Positions 1-10,866 of a stretch of DNA of 64,000 nucleotides are shown one piece after another. Under the pieces are notes generated by a model. The model made no database searches, was not told the DNA's origin, and saw only the letters and a list, made by a program, of their open reading frames with translations. Position numbers and translations under genes: made by a program. Within the stretch, counting starts at the first letter, position 1, and each line of letters starts with the position of its first letter. Origin of the DNA: Ditylenchus dipsaci (lineage: Eukaryota > Nematoda > Chromadorea > Rhabditida > Anguinidae); NCBI GenBank assembly GCA_004194705.1, contig SADC01000339.1, positions 1 through 64,000 of the forward strand. Reading direction: 5' to 3'.

Positions 1-134
1 TTGCCCTTCTTCTTATAGTTCGTCTTCTTCGAGCCTATCTTTTCAAAATCTTTGCGACCGGTCCCTTGCCAGTTTTGAGCCTCGATGTCGCGGAGCATGT
101 CGGTCACTTGGTGCTGATTGATCCTGTTGGCTTA
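1..134 (-). CDS. 3'-side exon of an unrecognised gene, partial
   Basis: On the minus strand an AG acceptor near 135 is followed by an open frame running off the left edge. The frame contains HQVTDMLRDIEAQNWQG and a lysine-rich KKTNYKKKGK stretch. Base composition is clearly richer in G+C than the flanking AT-rich DNA, as in the prominin exons further right, and this is the main reason to think it is coding. I do not recognise the family. The peptide is hydrophilic and basic, with no membrane segment. The upstream exon should lie to the right of 135, but I could not identify it. It is probably a separate gene from the prominin remnants, since nothing in it resembles prominin. Confidence 0.45.
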
Positions 135-989
135 GGCTGACTCTTGAATCAGCCAAACAAAAATGTTGTGTGTGTAATGGACAGCCAGTTAGCAACAAGA
201 ATTAATTAGGCCAGATTTACTGCTAAATGGCTCTCACTGAACACGAAAATTGCATTAGTTGTAGTGCGCTAAGGCATCCACATAATCACTAATTAAGCTG
301 CTTAATTATTCTTGCAACTGACGAATCCTTTTACTGGCGAGTATGTTGTGAGTAGGATCATCGATAGCCAAACCAGTAACTACTAGGCTTAGCGGCGCTT
401 GGATATTGTGCTCTGATTTTTAAGCGTGGTGACCTTCTCTTTTGATTATTTGTGATGCAATTCTTTATAAAGTTCGAGCTAAATAGTGAAAACCAGCGAA
501 ATAAGATTTAATGTTATTATCAAAATATTGCTGCAAATTTTTCTTCTCGCTGTGACGATGAAAACAAGTGTTGTTCAACCATTATTTTTTTTTGTCGACC
601 ATTAGTTCGATATTAGTTGACAGGTCGCCTTCATCTTCATGCCGCTGGAGCACAGGGATTTGATTAGACAAAGAAAAACAAGCTCGTTGAAAAATTATTT
701 GCAACATTAAATAAAACAACTAGGCAAAAATTTAGACAGACACGCATAATGTGCACTTTCTCGTGTTGGGACTACTGAAATTTAACGAAATTTACGTTGG
801 AAAAATAATCCCCTACCCTGTAATAACCCCCACTTCTAATAATCCCCACCCTGAAGAGAGGTTGAAAATTAATCCCCATGGGGATTAATAGAGAATATAC
901 GTAACCTTCAATCTTCAAAAATTTAAAATTTTCCTTTAGATTTTGTTTCACAGGGAAACTTATTTTGCGATTTTTTAATTTTTAAACTA
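135..989. other. Non-coding AT-rich stretch
   Basis: No convincing exon or element boundary was found. Around 810-900 there are repeated words of the type TAATCCCCAC and a mirrored GGGGATTA, resembling the interior words of the ACCGTATTT-ended elements seen elsewhere. Confidence 0.4.
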
Positions 990-1149
990 CAGTCGAGTCT
1001 CGATATGTGGCACTCTTGCCATAGTGGCACCCTAAGCCGCTTTGGCTGGCCGGTAAAGAAAATAGGAAAGTTTACCCCTTCATAGTGGCACTTCGTCATA
1101 GTGGCACTTTCGATATAGTGGCACCTTGGGGTCGGCTAGTTTGGTTTCG

Positions 1150-1285
1150 GCTAGATTGTAGGAATTCCCCGAATATAGAAAACCCGGGAATATTCCCGGA
1201 ACATTGGGAATATTCGGGAATATTCCCAATATAGGGGAAATATTGGGAAACCCGGGAATTCCCAATGTCCCGGGAATATTCCCAT
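1150..1285. repeat. GGGAATATTCCC word array
   Basis: A self-complementary word, GGGAATATTCCC and close variants, is repeated about eight times between the imperfect palindromic ends CTAGATTGTAGGAATTCCCC and the reverse of CCCATTGTACAAACCTAG. The open frame across it, rich in GIPG/NIPG, is a by-product of the repeat. Confidence 0.6.
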
Positions 1286-1384
1286 TGTACAAACCTAGTT
1301 TCTGGCTATGAGGAAATAACTAGAGTGGTACCCTCGATATAGTGGCACCTGATGATCAGTCCGAGGGTGCCACTATATCTAGAC

Positions 1385-2598
1385 CAGTGCTGTAAATTTT
1401 GGAATTTCGGCACCGGCACACCGCACCGGGCACCAGCCTTGAAATTTTCTGCACCGGCACCGCACCGGACACCGGTGATGCCGGAGCCGGTGCTACCGCT
1501 GTGCCGGTGTCGACCGGACATTTTTTATATACCATATTTGCTCTAATAGAAGACCGGGTGTTATATTTTTTCAACCGTCCTCTAGGGGGTGTTATATTAG
1601 AGAAGGTGTTAATAATAGAGGGGTGTTCAATATTCAACCATGTCGCGCCAAAGGCGCTTGTTTTTTTCGGACAATACTTTTTTTGGCGCAAAAACACTTT
1701 TTTTGCGCAATCCACTTTTTGGCGCAAATTTTTGTTTTGCGTAATTAGATTGAAAAATTTTCAATTTTTTTTTTAAGTTCAACATCATCATGTAGCCCTG
1801 CTTTTCTAGTTTCTGATGAGTACCATTAATGCATTATCTTTAAAAAAATGTAAGAAGAAAGGTAAAGTATGAACAAAAATAGAGTAGCAATTTGTTCATA
1901 TTTTACCTTTTTGTTACATTTTTTAAAAATAATGCAATTTAATGGTACCTCATCAGAACTAGAAAGCAGGGCCACATGATAATGTTGAAGTTTAAAAAAA
2001 GTTGAAAATTTCAAATCTAAATTTGCGCCAAAAAGTGGATTGCGCCAAAAAAAAAGTATTGTCCTTTTTTTTTTACAAAACAACAAAAAAATTAGCCGAT
2101 CGAATATTTATTCCAACCATTGATCAAACCAGGAGGTGAAAATAACAACCAGAACAACATCAATCATAAGAAACAACAGAGGTGGAAACAAAAAAATTCG
2201 TTCTAAAACAAGAAAAAATTTCGATTTGCTTAATGTGTTGACTCTTGGGGTCTTATATTAGAGGGGGGTCTTTATATTTTTTCGTTCATCCTCTAGCGGG
2301 GGTTCTATTAAAGGGGGGTCTTATACATAGAGGGGGTCTTCTATTAGAGCAAATACGGTATGTTGAAAAAATAATCAATTTAAATTTTGAATTTTTTTCA
2401 GCTAAATGCAAATATGAACAATGTTATCGACATTATTGTGTTGTTCGAGCGAATTAAACTTAGTTAGCTGTTGCCGGTATGATAACATACCACTTGCTGG
2501 TGCGGCCCGGTTCGGCACCACCTCTAAAATGATGGCAAGGCACCACATCGGGCACCGGCGGTGCCAATGCCGGTCGGCGGTGGCCATTTACAGCACTG
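1385..2598. mobile_element. hAT-like element with GGCACCGG words; 8-bp TSD ATCTAGAC
   Basis: The ends are CAGTGCTGTAAAT and ATTTACAGCACTG. The exact 8-bp duplication ATCTAGAC lies at 1377-1384 and 2599-2606. Removing the element restores the right end of the surrounding pogo-like element. The outer 120 bases at each side consist of the word CACCGGCACCG and its complement. A third element (1531-2358) is nested inside. No transposase is present. Confidence 0.85.
1531..2358. mobile_element. ACCGTATTT-family element, nested
   Basis: The left end is ACCATATTTGCTCTAATAGA and the right end, reversed, is ACCGTATTTGCTCTAATAGA, flanked by TA. Inside, 1640-1780 and 1980-2090 form a second inverted pair built on the word TTTTTGGCGCAA. 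No coding capacity is recognised. Confidence 0.7.
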
Positions 2599-2613
2599 AT
2601 CTAGACTCGACTG

Positions 2614-3640
2614 TTCTTGCTTATAATATTTGAACTTTCACATATGTAATAAAAAGCATGCGCTGCACTCGTGACCAAAGTAAAAAGACAGGTTTTTTAC
2701 TAATAAAAAAAAGGTTTTTTGAAACTTTTGTGTTGATGAAATTTGTGTTAAGTTAAGAAATTTGTGTGTTACGAAGCGACATTAACACTCAAATAGCATT
2801 GATTAAAAGCTACTTTGATTCGACATCTAAAAGTAAATATGTATAACTACAAGTTTTATACAAATTTCTCTTGAAAAGTTATTTTGAACTTTGCTTGCAA
2901 TTTCAAAAAAACATGTTTTGCAAAAAATTTTGAAAATTCCTAAAACTCCGAACATTTTTTCACTTACAACTGATTCGAATATTTGTCGAATATTATTGTC
3001 TTGACAGGAGTCAAAATTGAAAGTGAATTTCAAGTTTTAGCAGCGTTTTGTAAGGAAAACAATCATGCTGAACACTAATTGTGTGTCAGATATCAGGTTG
3101 TAGCTAGCAAAAAAATTTTGCGTCAAAACGTTTTTTCAATCAATTTTTGATTTTCTTGCGACTGTTGCTTGACACTCTAATCACCCTTCATTTTGATAAA
3201 AAGAAGAAATATTTCTCTGGTGCAGTTTTTCATGCCTGTCAAATGCTATAAACTGTTCATTACAAAAACGGCTCTATCACACTTTATTGTGCAATTTCAT
3301 ACAAACACCGCTTTGGAAAAAAAACTTCTCTTTTCTTCGGACGAAAAAAGTTAGATTGTTGTGATAGAATAGAAAGTTCACACAAGGATGAAAGGAAGAG
3401 AATTTAGGCAGTCATTGACATATAAGATGTGAATAAGTTATTGTTCATATGATGGAAGATAAATGCCAAGGAACTAAAATTATCGATTTTTAGGTCCTGA
3501 AATATGGGTTGTATCCACTGCAACAAAGATTCTCAAACATTGAGGAGATTCGAAAAATGTATCATCCGCGATTTTTTCACAATTAAAAAAAATGACATTC
3601 ACTTCAACTCACGAAATTCCACTGAGTATTGATTGGACTA
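2614..3640. other. Gene-poor AT-rich stretch
   Basis: No exon or clear element end was seen. The sequence is low-complexity AT-rich DNA with poly-A and poly-T tracts. Confidence 0.4.
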
Positions 3641-3644
3641 ACGT

Positions 3645-3712
3645 GGTATTACTAAGTGATCTGAGCATATTTGTAGATATTAGCCAAACACTTGGTCGAC
3701 TGCACTGCTTTA
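3645..3712 (-). pseudogene. Decayed copy of a late prominin exon (exon 13 end)
   Basis: The minus strand reads TKCLANIYKYAQIT and then a stop. This matches TNWVANIDKYAQHVNHS in the larger prominin gene at 16112-16170. The nucleotides are clearly alignable (GAGCATATTTGTAGATATTAGCC here, GAGCGTATTTGTCAATGTTAGCC there, read on +). The stop and the lack of a usable donor indicate decay. Its position to the left of the other decayed exons keeps the exon order of the parent gene. Confidence 0.6.
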
Positions 3713-4000
3713 AATCAGGAGCAGTTTCGGTTGTTTTATTAATATTTTTCAAATAAATTTGATGGGTTGATAATAACAAATTTCCACTCCATAATTCATT
3801 ACGACAATTTAATTTGTTGAAATGGTATCAGCTCGATCACCAGACAAACGATACTCCAAACGAGCGGCAGCCGGTGAATTTGTCTCTTTTTTGGAAATAT
3901 TTGTCCGCGACATTTGTCACTTTTTGCTATTTTTTCCCGATATCCTTTGTCACCTCAACATTCCTTGATGTTACCTTACTAAAAATTCCAAAACCTTTAA

Positions 4001-5441
4001 CCCATTTCTGCCGAAACTGCGGTGCCTGGGACCCAAAAATTCAAATTTTTCAGAAAAAAAATTTTTTTTTGGAAATGTTCACACTATAGCGGTAAAATTA
4101 ACGGTTTTTTTTTATAAAACATTGTCAAAAATTGATGCGAGTTAGGAATCTTCGAGATATAGGCCAATTTTCAAGTCTCAGAACTCACAGATTTTTTTTT
4201 ATAAAATAAAAGATTTCATTTCTTAACATTATATTTTTTAAAGCATGTTACATATCAGCAACATCACACTTTTTTGCACCGTGTGGTCTGTTCGGTAGTT
4301 CGCAAAACTGCACATCGAAATCTTGATCGATTAACCTCTTGGCAAGTGAGCAAGTGGTCATATTGTTTTTATTCTGATTTTCGTCCTTGGACGCGATGGC
4401 GGATTTTGCATGGGCCGCAAATAGGATGTGGCAACGTTAGCGGCGAAAAGTCGAGGTTATGGAGTTGTTTGGATGTTGTTTTCGCCACAATTGCAGGGCA
4501 TTGTGGGACAGCAGTGTCTACTCCAAAACAAACAAGCATGACCACATCCACTTCATTGGATCCTATAGAAACGCAGGTAGTTGTTGATGTTTTGGTCCAT
4601 TTCTGTCGACACCTCCATGTTACTGGTTGTAGGCATGCACTGTGTCTTGGCTGATCAAGCTGAATTCTTTTCTTTTCTTTTAGCGGACCATCGACTGACA
4701 GACGTGCCATAGGCTCAGATTCATCAATTGTGTCAAATTAGAAGGTTATTGTCATTCCACGCCAGAACAAGCACTCCTAAACTTATTGTGATGAAACTAA
4801 AATACAAATGCGTTACATGACGACTCGTCCATCTGATTACTCACAGAAATCCTCTTTGCTGGAGTTGAACGTGTCAAACGGACATTTTTCTGTGCGGTGG
4901 CATTCACCAGTACCCAGTGTATCCCAATCCCCAATTTCTTCAAATTCAAACGCCAATTTGATGGACGGGAGAAGTTGTCGCCGTAGATGTGAAGTGGTTT
5001 GTCATCTGGAAGGCGGAGCACAATTTCTTCGCAACAGTGCCTCCAAGGCCAAGAGCAGCATCTCTCTCTTCACCAGCTCCTGATAGGGAAAAAAGAGATC
5101 AATATCCGGGGGTGTTGCACAAGCCACCAATATTTGAATCCTAAAGCGAATAGGTTTCCCGCGAATAAATTGTTTGGCTGAGTGTCGGCAAAGAATGGCA
5201 GATGCTCTCATCGATGCTCAATGCTCTCAAGTGAGCGTGTGCCTTGTAAGCGTTCATTCAAAATTTCAAAAAAATGTCGTGCCTTGCAAATTGTCTCCTA
5301 AAAGAATAAAGTAATCACTAGTTATAATGTAACTGTTTTTGACAACATTTTTATTATAAACCGATAATTTACCCCTATATATGACTTTTCAAAAAAATCA
5401 AAAAAATCATTTTTTTGGAAATTAATTCCGGCAGAAATGGG
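4001..5441. mobile_element. piggyBac-like element with TTAA target duplication
   Basis: The ends are CCCATTTCTGCCG and its exact reverse CGGCAGAAATGGG, flanked on both sides by TTAA (3997-4000 and 5442-5445), the hallmark of piggyBac insertion. The interior carries a degraded piggyBac transposase on the minus strand. At 1441 bp it is shorter than typical autonomous elements (about 2.4 kb). Confidence 0.88.
4280..5215 (-). pseudogene. piggyBac transposase remnant
   Basis: Fragments in several minus-strand frames follow the order of a piggyBac DDE domain. First comes a segment like GKPIRFRIQILVACATPP ending in FFPYQ, then GLGGTV, then LPDDKPLHIYGDNFS, which is the classic block around a catalytic aspartate. 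These are followed by LKKLGI with a following TGT-like block, SSKED, and CPAIVAK near 4495-4510, matching the P-x-CP-x-I/V block before MGGVD. At least four frame changes and several stops are present, and the N-terminus and C-terminal zinc-binding region were not found. It is a dead fossil of the transposase that mobilised this family. Confidence 0.8.
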
Positions 5442-5683
5442 TTAAACCGAGAGCTGAAAAAGGAACAAAAGAGAGAAGATACCTAAGGCCGGAGCGAAGA
5501 ATGACAGCATCAACAAGAGAAGAGAGCCATTTTTTGTCCCAAAAATATCTAAGGCTTTCTTAATCTTTTGTCTTTCTTTATTTTCACTAAATTTGTTGAT
5601 TTTATTTTTGGTATATTTGCCATAAGAGTCCAAAAACTAGTTATGTGATAACCATAAGACCTAGAATTGACATTTACTTGTCG

Positions 5684-5790
5684 CGCGACAAAAGTGACAA
5701 AAAGTGACAATCGTCGCGCGACAAAAGTGACAAAAAGTGACAATCGTCGCGCGACAAAAGTGACAAAAAGTGACAATCGTCGCGCGACAA
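5684..5790. repeat. 33-bp tandem repeat, three copies, with TCGCGCGA core
   Basis: Three near-identical 33-bp units each contain the palindrome TCGCGCGAC followed by AAAAGTGACAAAAAGTGAC. They form the right subterminal region of the hAT-like element at 3866-5821. A diverged counterpart lies in its left end (TTTGTCCGCGACATTTGTCA, near 3900-3920). Confidence 0.8.
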
Positions 5791-5869
5791 ATATTTCAAA
5801 AGTGACAAATGTCCGGTTGCCAAACGAGCTGTTTATTAATAGCTGTTTTTAACACCCTGAAATGCACAC

Positions 5870-6024
5870 CTGTATTGCACATGATTTCTAAGTTTTTCTC
5901 TGTTCTTCATTATTGGTCTACAATATTGTCCAAGAAGCGCAAGTCTATGCTCTTGATAGCTGTGGAATATTTTCACAGAGTGTGGAAAAATTATTTTCTA
6001 GCAATTTGAGTCCCTTAACTGCGT
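5870..6024 (-). pseudogene. Decayed copy of prominin exon 7
   Basis: The minus strand aligns over the whole exon with 23394-23550. Both have an AG acceptor before ACGC and a CAATACAG donor side. Readable pieces are AVKGLKLLENNFSTLCENI, AIKSIDLRFLDNIVD and a short NREKLRNHVQYR piece. They lie in different frames, so at least two indels separate them. The parent exon reads through without breaks. The neighbouring intron carries the hAT-like element. Confidence 0.8.
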
Positions 6025-6179
6025 CTGAATTCTTGAAGTAATCACAAATGTTGTACACTAGTCAGTATGTTTTTTTGATGTATCCCTACCAAGAGTAAAG
6101 TAATTTTTTATCACATCGTGGTCTTTTTTTTTAAATTTCTTTTACTTTTGAAACCACGATTTTCGGGTCACACCATACA

Positions 6180-6600
6180 CCTAATGCTCATCACACAGTG
6201 TGGAGCAACTCTTTCGGTTAACTCTATATCGGTTCCTCTCTTTCGGTTGACACTTTTTCGGTTGACTGACAAGCAATATTCGAGGCGAGTTTTGTAGGCA
6301 CCAATCACACTGCTGACCATGCCCTGCGGCAACACATGAAGGCGCGCTCAATTGGAAGACAAAGCTCATTCATGTTGGCGATCGGCGTTGTGTAGACCTG
6401 ACTCTTGATCCATCTCCAAACGAAGAAGTCGCACTGCGTGAGATCAGGAGATATGGAGGCCAAACGAATGGAGCAGGAGTAATTGGTGTTACACGGCCTA
6501 AGCATTGCAGCGGGAAGTTCTCATCTAGCCAATTATCTAGCCAAAACTTTTGCATTCCTCGATGAACCATTCTACGCACTTCGCTTTTTTTGAGACGAGT
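6180..6600 (-). pseudogene. mariner/IS630-type transposase C-terminal remnant
   Basis: Minus-strand fragments include HRGMQKFWLDNWLDENFP, then LGR, then WPPY and SPDLTQCDFFVWRWIKSQVY, then TTPIANMNEL. The pattern R-hhxxxLxxxFPxxxhGR ... WPPxSPDLxxxDFFLWGxxKxxVY is characteristic of the last catalytic block in mariner-like and SETMAR-like transposases of arthropods and other invertebrates. At least two frame shifts separate the pieces, and the upstream catalytic blocks are absent. No terminal repeats could be assigned. Confidence 0.65.
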
Positions 6601-6802
6601 TGACCATGGCTAGACACAGAAAATTGTACTCTTTATTCAGCCCTGTTTTAACATCAGTTACTCAACCTGGGTCAATCTGACCCAGTAAATTTTCAAGAAG
6701 CTATATCTTTTTTCTTAGCAGCATTTGACAGATCTGCAACCAGCTCTAGGTAGCGCTAAGAAAGAGCTATCGAATGATATATGCGGATTGAATTTTTTTT
6801 AT

Positions 6803-7860
6803 TTGCTAACACTAGAACGGGTGTTTGAACTGAAGTGAGCGTCTTGCTCTGAATTTCGTGCTGATCATTTTAAAACCACACACTTTGCGAAAAAGTTTCT
6901 TTTTCGCGTATAATTTCCGAATTTAGTTTAGTTTGAACCGGATATTGTTTTCTCGGGGTACTTTTCTACAAATATATAAATTTCAACTTTTAGAGCTTAT
7001 AAGATACATAATTAAGTGAGCTTTCAAAAAAGTGTAAATGTGCCTGTCAGTGTTTACAATATTGAAAAAAATTCTAAACTCCACGCAAGGCGATAAAATA
7101 AGGAGCGTGTCTTTTTTAAAATGTTTACCTAGCAGGTTGTTTACCTATCAAGCCTCCTGCGCCACCATCGGGCGTGTAAGAGGCTTCGTTGCTTGGGGTT
7201 GAGATGCACACGCCCACTTTTTATTATGTTTTTCAAATGAGACGCTCTTTTTTCAAGGCCTCTAAAATACGTGAAATTATGTCAGAAGCTAGGCGAGAAA
7301 AAACTTGAGAAAGTGCTCTTGTATGAAGAGTCAACATTTCACGATTATCTGCGACCCAGTAAAGTGTTTATAAATTTGACCATAAATTAAGAATCGCCAT
7401 CTTGCCTAGTGATCGTCCTCATCGGCCCAAGCTCTGTTCGATGGTGTCGGATGTCTTACTGGGTGTGGCCGCACATTTTTTTTAAACTCAAATTTTCAAA
7501 TTTCATCAAGGTGTAATAAAGTCGACTAAATGACACTTCGGGTGTGAAATATACGTTTGTAAATCCAGCTAAATTTTTTTAGATTTGCTTAACACTAGAG
7601 GCGGTGTTTGTAATAAAGTGAACATCTTGCTCAGAATTTCGTGCTGATCATTTAAAAGCCGATCACTTTTGCGAGAAAAAAATTTTCGCGGATAATTCAT
7701 GTAGAATTTAAACATGAACCAGATTTAATTTTCTCGAAATACCTATCTCCCAAAGAATTTTAATTTTAGAGCTTGTCAAACGCATGATTAAGTGAGCTTC
7801 CTAATAATTGTGAACGTTCTCGTCAAAGTTTGACAGAAAAATAGAAAAAATCCAGACATC
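6803..7860. repeat. Pair of diverged direct repeats with CACTAG ends
   Basis: About 270 bp starting AACACTAGAACGGGTGTTTG (6808) recur from 7590 as AACACTAGAGGCGGTGTTTG. The two align through GAATTTCGTGCTGATCATTT and on to AGTGAGCTT. The TTAACACTAG start resembles the piggyBac-type element at 12178-13447, so these may be half-elements of that group. No coding region was seen. Confidence 0.5.
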
Positions 7861-7904
7861 ATAAATTTCACTAGTACAATAAATATTTAAACGATAAACG
7901 TTGA

Positions 7905-8500
7905 CTTCAGCTCGACTTTTGAAAACCATTTCAACAAATCAAGTCAGGGTCGAAGAAAAAAAATGTAGCCAGTTCCAAACTTTTACTTTCAGCAGTTCTT
8001 TTGACTGGCTGTATTTGACCGTAGTGTCACCGAACTTAACAACAAACTTTTTTGCACTCTCGCCTGAGGGGCATTCCTTTTTAAATTTCAAATAGAATTT
8101 AGTAACACACACATTCGAGGCACTCCTAACTAAAAGCCATTTGCCTGCCTTTTTCGGCCAAAGCGAAATAAGATTGGTGTGTTTTAGGGGCATCAATCCA
8201 CAAAAAACTGGCTGAACCATAACTTACCACAAATCTCATCTACACATTATCAACAACCATGAATCTATCCCACAAAAACCATCCAGCAACAAATTGTTCG
8301 TAAACAAAAAACACAAGCAAACCCAACACGCCTAAAAAACAACTTCAAGCCTAACAACATGGCACGAGGCCGCTAAAACTCAACCCCAAACATACTGTAT
8401 ATAACGCTAGACCAGGGCCCGGCAATCCAAAATATGATCAAACACTCCGAAGAGGTTTGGCTCAGATAGAAACCATTAGGAATCTAATTTGATTCAACCA
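7905..8500. repeat. Tandem duplication, copy 1
   Basis: This copy is nearly identical to 8855-9444 apart from small indels. On the minus strand both copies hold a conserved open stretch reading WPKKAGKWLLVRSASNVCV followed by KFYLKFKKECPSGESAKKF and VVKFGDTTVKY. The product is not recognised. The composition suggests genuine or recently coding sequence, but the flanks of the frame differ between copies because of single-base indels. Confidence 0.75.
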
Positions 8501-8854
8501 TCATTCCTATCACTGACTTCTCATACTTTTCGGTGCTCTATAGTTGGCTGGGTTTGAGTCACAGCTTAAGGCTCAGACACTTTATACTCTTGAGCACAGC
8601 CTAAGCATACCAGCCCACTGCAACACTCCAACACAAACCCACTCCAACACAATCTCAAACGTATTGTTGTTGAGAAGGGATTATTGTCGAGTCACAAAAA
8701 CCAAATTGTTCAAAAAACAGTAGATTTGAAATAAAAACAAAAAAGTTTGATCCAGCCATCCAGCCACCGGTTGACTTGCAAGCCAATTCTGTTGAACATC
8801 TCGACTTTGACTCCTTTTTTCACTGGCTGCAAATGACTTTAATCTCGACTTCCA

Positions 8855-9444
8855 ACTCGACTTTTGAAAACCATTCGAACAACAAATCAAGTCAGGATCC
8901 AAGTCACATATAACCAGTTCAAACTTTTACTTTCAGCAGTTCTTTTGACTGCTGTATTTGACCGTAGTGTCACCGAACTTAACAACAAACTTTTTTGCAC
9001 TCTCGCCTGAGGGGCATTCCTTTTTAAATTTCAAATAGAATTTAGTAACACACACATTCGAGGCACTCCTAACTAAAAGCCATTTGCCTGCCTTTTTCGG
9101 CCAAGCGAAATAAGATTGGTGTGTTTTAGGGGCATCAATCCACAAAAAACTGGCTGAACCATAACTTACCACAAATCTCATCTACACATTATCAACAACC
9201 ATGAATCTATCCCACAAAAACCATCCAGCAACAAATTGTTCGTAAACAAAAACACAAGCAAACCCAACACGCCTAAAAAACAACTTCAAGCCTAACAACA
9301 TGGCACGAGGCCGCTAAAACTCAACCCCAACATACTGTATATAACGCCAGACCAGGGCCCGGCAATCCAAATTTGATCAAACACTCCGAAGAGGTTTGGC
9401 TCAGATAGAAACCTTTAGGAATCTAATTTGATTCAACCATCATT
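8855..9444. repeat. Tandem duplication, copy 2
   Basis: This is the second unit of the duplication at 7905-8500; the offset is about 950 bp. Differences are mostly one-base indels. A segment from 8500 to 8855 separates the two copies and has no counterpart after copy 2. Confidence 0.75.
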
Positions 9445-9462
9445 CCTAACCTAATTCGATTT

Positions 9463-9680
9463 TACCATATCGTATATCTTCTAATAAGGCCCCAACTTTC
9501 ATCGTGACGCCACCCTCTAATAAGGCCCCACCTTTAAAAAGGCCTAATAAGGACCAAAAGGCATCTTCTTATAAGGCCTCACCTTTCAATAAAGCCATAC
9601 CTCCAAAGAGCGGCTGAAAAATAAGGCCTCATTTACAAATAAGACACAAAAATAAGGCCTCTTTACTAGAAGAGATCTGC
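9463..9680. mobile_element. ACCGTATTT-family element with AATAAGGCC words, ends unclear
   Basis: A start like ACCATATCGTATATCTTCTAATAAGG is followed by at least eight copies of the word AATAAGGCCyCACC in both orientations. The right boundary near TAGAAGAGA is degraded. Confidence 0.5.
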
Positions 9681-9825
9681 AGGCGCCAATCGGCGCCTAT
9701 GTTGTTCGGGAACATTAGTGGTTCATGTATATTATTTCATGTATATGGTTCATGTATATTAGTAATTCGGGTAGATTCATCGTTCGAGTGCATTTATGGT
9801 TAGGGTAGATCATTCACCCTACCTG

Positions 9826-9950
9826 TGAACCCACCTACTCTACCTCGCCTAACCTCACCTACTGTTGCCTATCCTTGCCTACCATCGCCTATCATTGCCT
9901 ATTCTCGCCTAACCTAGCCTATTCCTAACCCCTTCTTTCTTCTCGCCTAC
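9826..9950. repeat. Degenerate CCTA-type tandem repeat
   Basis: About ten copies of a 10-11 bp word of the form TCGCCTATC / TTGCCTACC are arranged head to tail. No function is visible. Confidence 0.6.
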
Positions 9951-10077
9951 TGTAACGTACACCTGACCCAGGTCAGGTGTACCAGGTGTACCGGGCGTAC
10001 GTTATATCAAAGTTTGATTATAGAGATTCCACTTGAACACTTTCTTATCCTATCTGGCTACCTACTCACTTTAACTG

Positions 10078-10175
10078 GCCACATTGGAAGCTAGCCGACA
10101 CTTGTCCAAAGCATACCCTGACTCCTTTAGTTTAGCAAATCTCTTGCTAAGCTTGCCTTAAAGGGGTATAATTGT
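10078..10175 (-). pseudogene. Decayed copy of prominin exon 5
   Basis: The plus-strand GGCCACATTGGAAGCTAGCC onward matches 24717-24830 almost base for base over about 100 bp. On the minus strand it encodes the CRLASNVA / SKRFAKLKESED part of that exon with indels. The match fades in both directions. Together with 5870-6024 and 3645-3712 it shows exons 5, 7 and 13 of a second prominin copy in the original order and strand. Confidence 0.8.
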
Positions 10176-10699
10176 TTAGGTTTTTGTTTGGCTCGCGCGA
10201 GACAAATGGACAATGCTGTCTGTAACTATGAGCTACTGAATGAAAATCTCAAGATACTTAAGTTTAAATTTGCTGAAATATGTTGCTTGGTTCCTGAATT
10301 CACAACACCTTACAACGATCTTGCCGATTGCGACGCACCTAGGTGACAACAAAAATGAACCAAACACCCCATTTCTGCTAATGCCATACGTTTTTTCAAA
10401 TGAGTAAAAGTCGTACACATAGCAGAACAGAAGTGTTTGGGGCTCAGTCCGAAGAGCCCTATACAGGCATTAGCGCTACTAAGAGAACTTGAGCACTTGT
10501 ACGGAGAAAAATTGCTAGTTGAATGCCTATCCACCCTATAGCCTGCTGGGTTTGACTGTTACTATGACAATAGCCCTGAGATGCCGGTAGTATTTTCAGG
10601 AAATTTTTTTTTGTTTCAAGCGATCATGGTAGCCGAAATTTCTTCAGAAATCTGAATAACTCGATATAATTTCAAGAAAATGCTTATTTCTTGAGATGG

Positions 10700-10830
10700 G
10701 TGCACTACGTTTAACCGTCCCTATTCTCACCGTCACTACTTTCACCGTCACCTATTTTCACCGTCACTATTTCACCGCCACCTATTTTCACCGTCACTAT
10801 TTCACCGTTCACTAAATTCACCGTCTGCAC
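10700..10830. repeat. TTCACCGTCACTAT tandem repeat
   Basis: About seven degenerate copies of the word TATTTTCACCGTCACC run head to tail. This is probably the left subterminal array of an element whose right end I could not locate. Confidence 0.6.
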
Positions 10831-10866
10831 TTTAAGTCCGCTTTTTAGATCAAAATTTTCTAAATT

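Larger units (their letters stand above)
990..2613. mobile_element. pogo-like inverted-repeat element, split by a hAT-like insertion
   Basis: The left end is CAGTCGAGTCTCGATATGTG. The right end, read in reverse, is CAGTCGAGTCTAGATATAGT, interrupted by a second element at 1385-2598. Inside are several copies of the word ATAGTGGCAC in both orientations (about 1013-1110 and 1325-1376). A block of GGGAATATTCCC words lies at 1150-1280. No transposase frame is visible, so this is a non-autonomous element. The CAGTC end with a CTCGATATA neighbour is typical of the pogo/Tigger group; the assignment is by TIR only. Confidence 0.75.
3866..5821. mobile_element. hAT-like element in an intron of the dead prominin; 8-bp TSD AAACGAGC
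   Basis: The ends are GGCAGCCGG and CCGGTTGCC. The duplication AAACGAGC lies at 3858-3865 and 5822-5829. The uninterrupted form of the target (TCAAACGAGCTGCTTATT) survives at about 23343-23361 in the larger prominin gene, so the insertion boundaries are confirmed internally. The outer parts carry the words TTTGTCACTTTT and CGCGACA in both orientations. A piggyBac-like element (4001-5441) is nested inside. Confidence 0.85.

Noticed and set aside
5684..5790. CRISPR-like array
   Set aside because: The units are contiguous 33-bp tandem repeats without spacers, inside a eukaryotic transposon end.
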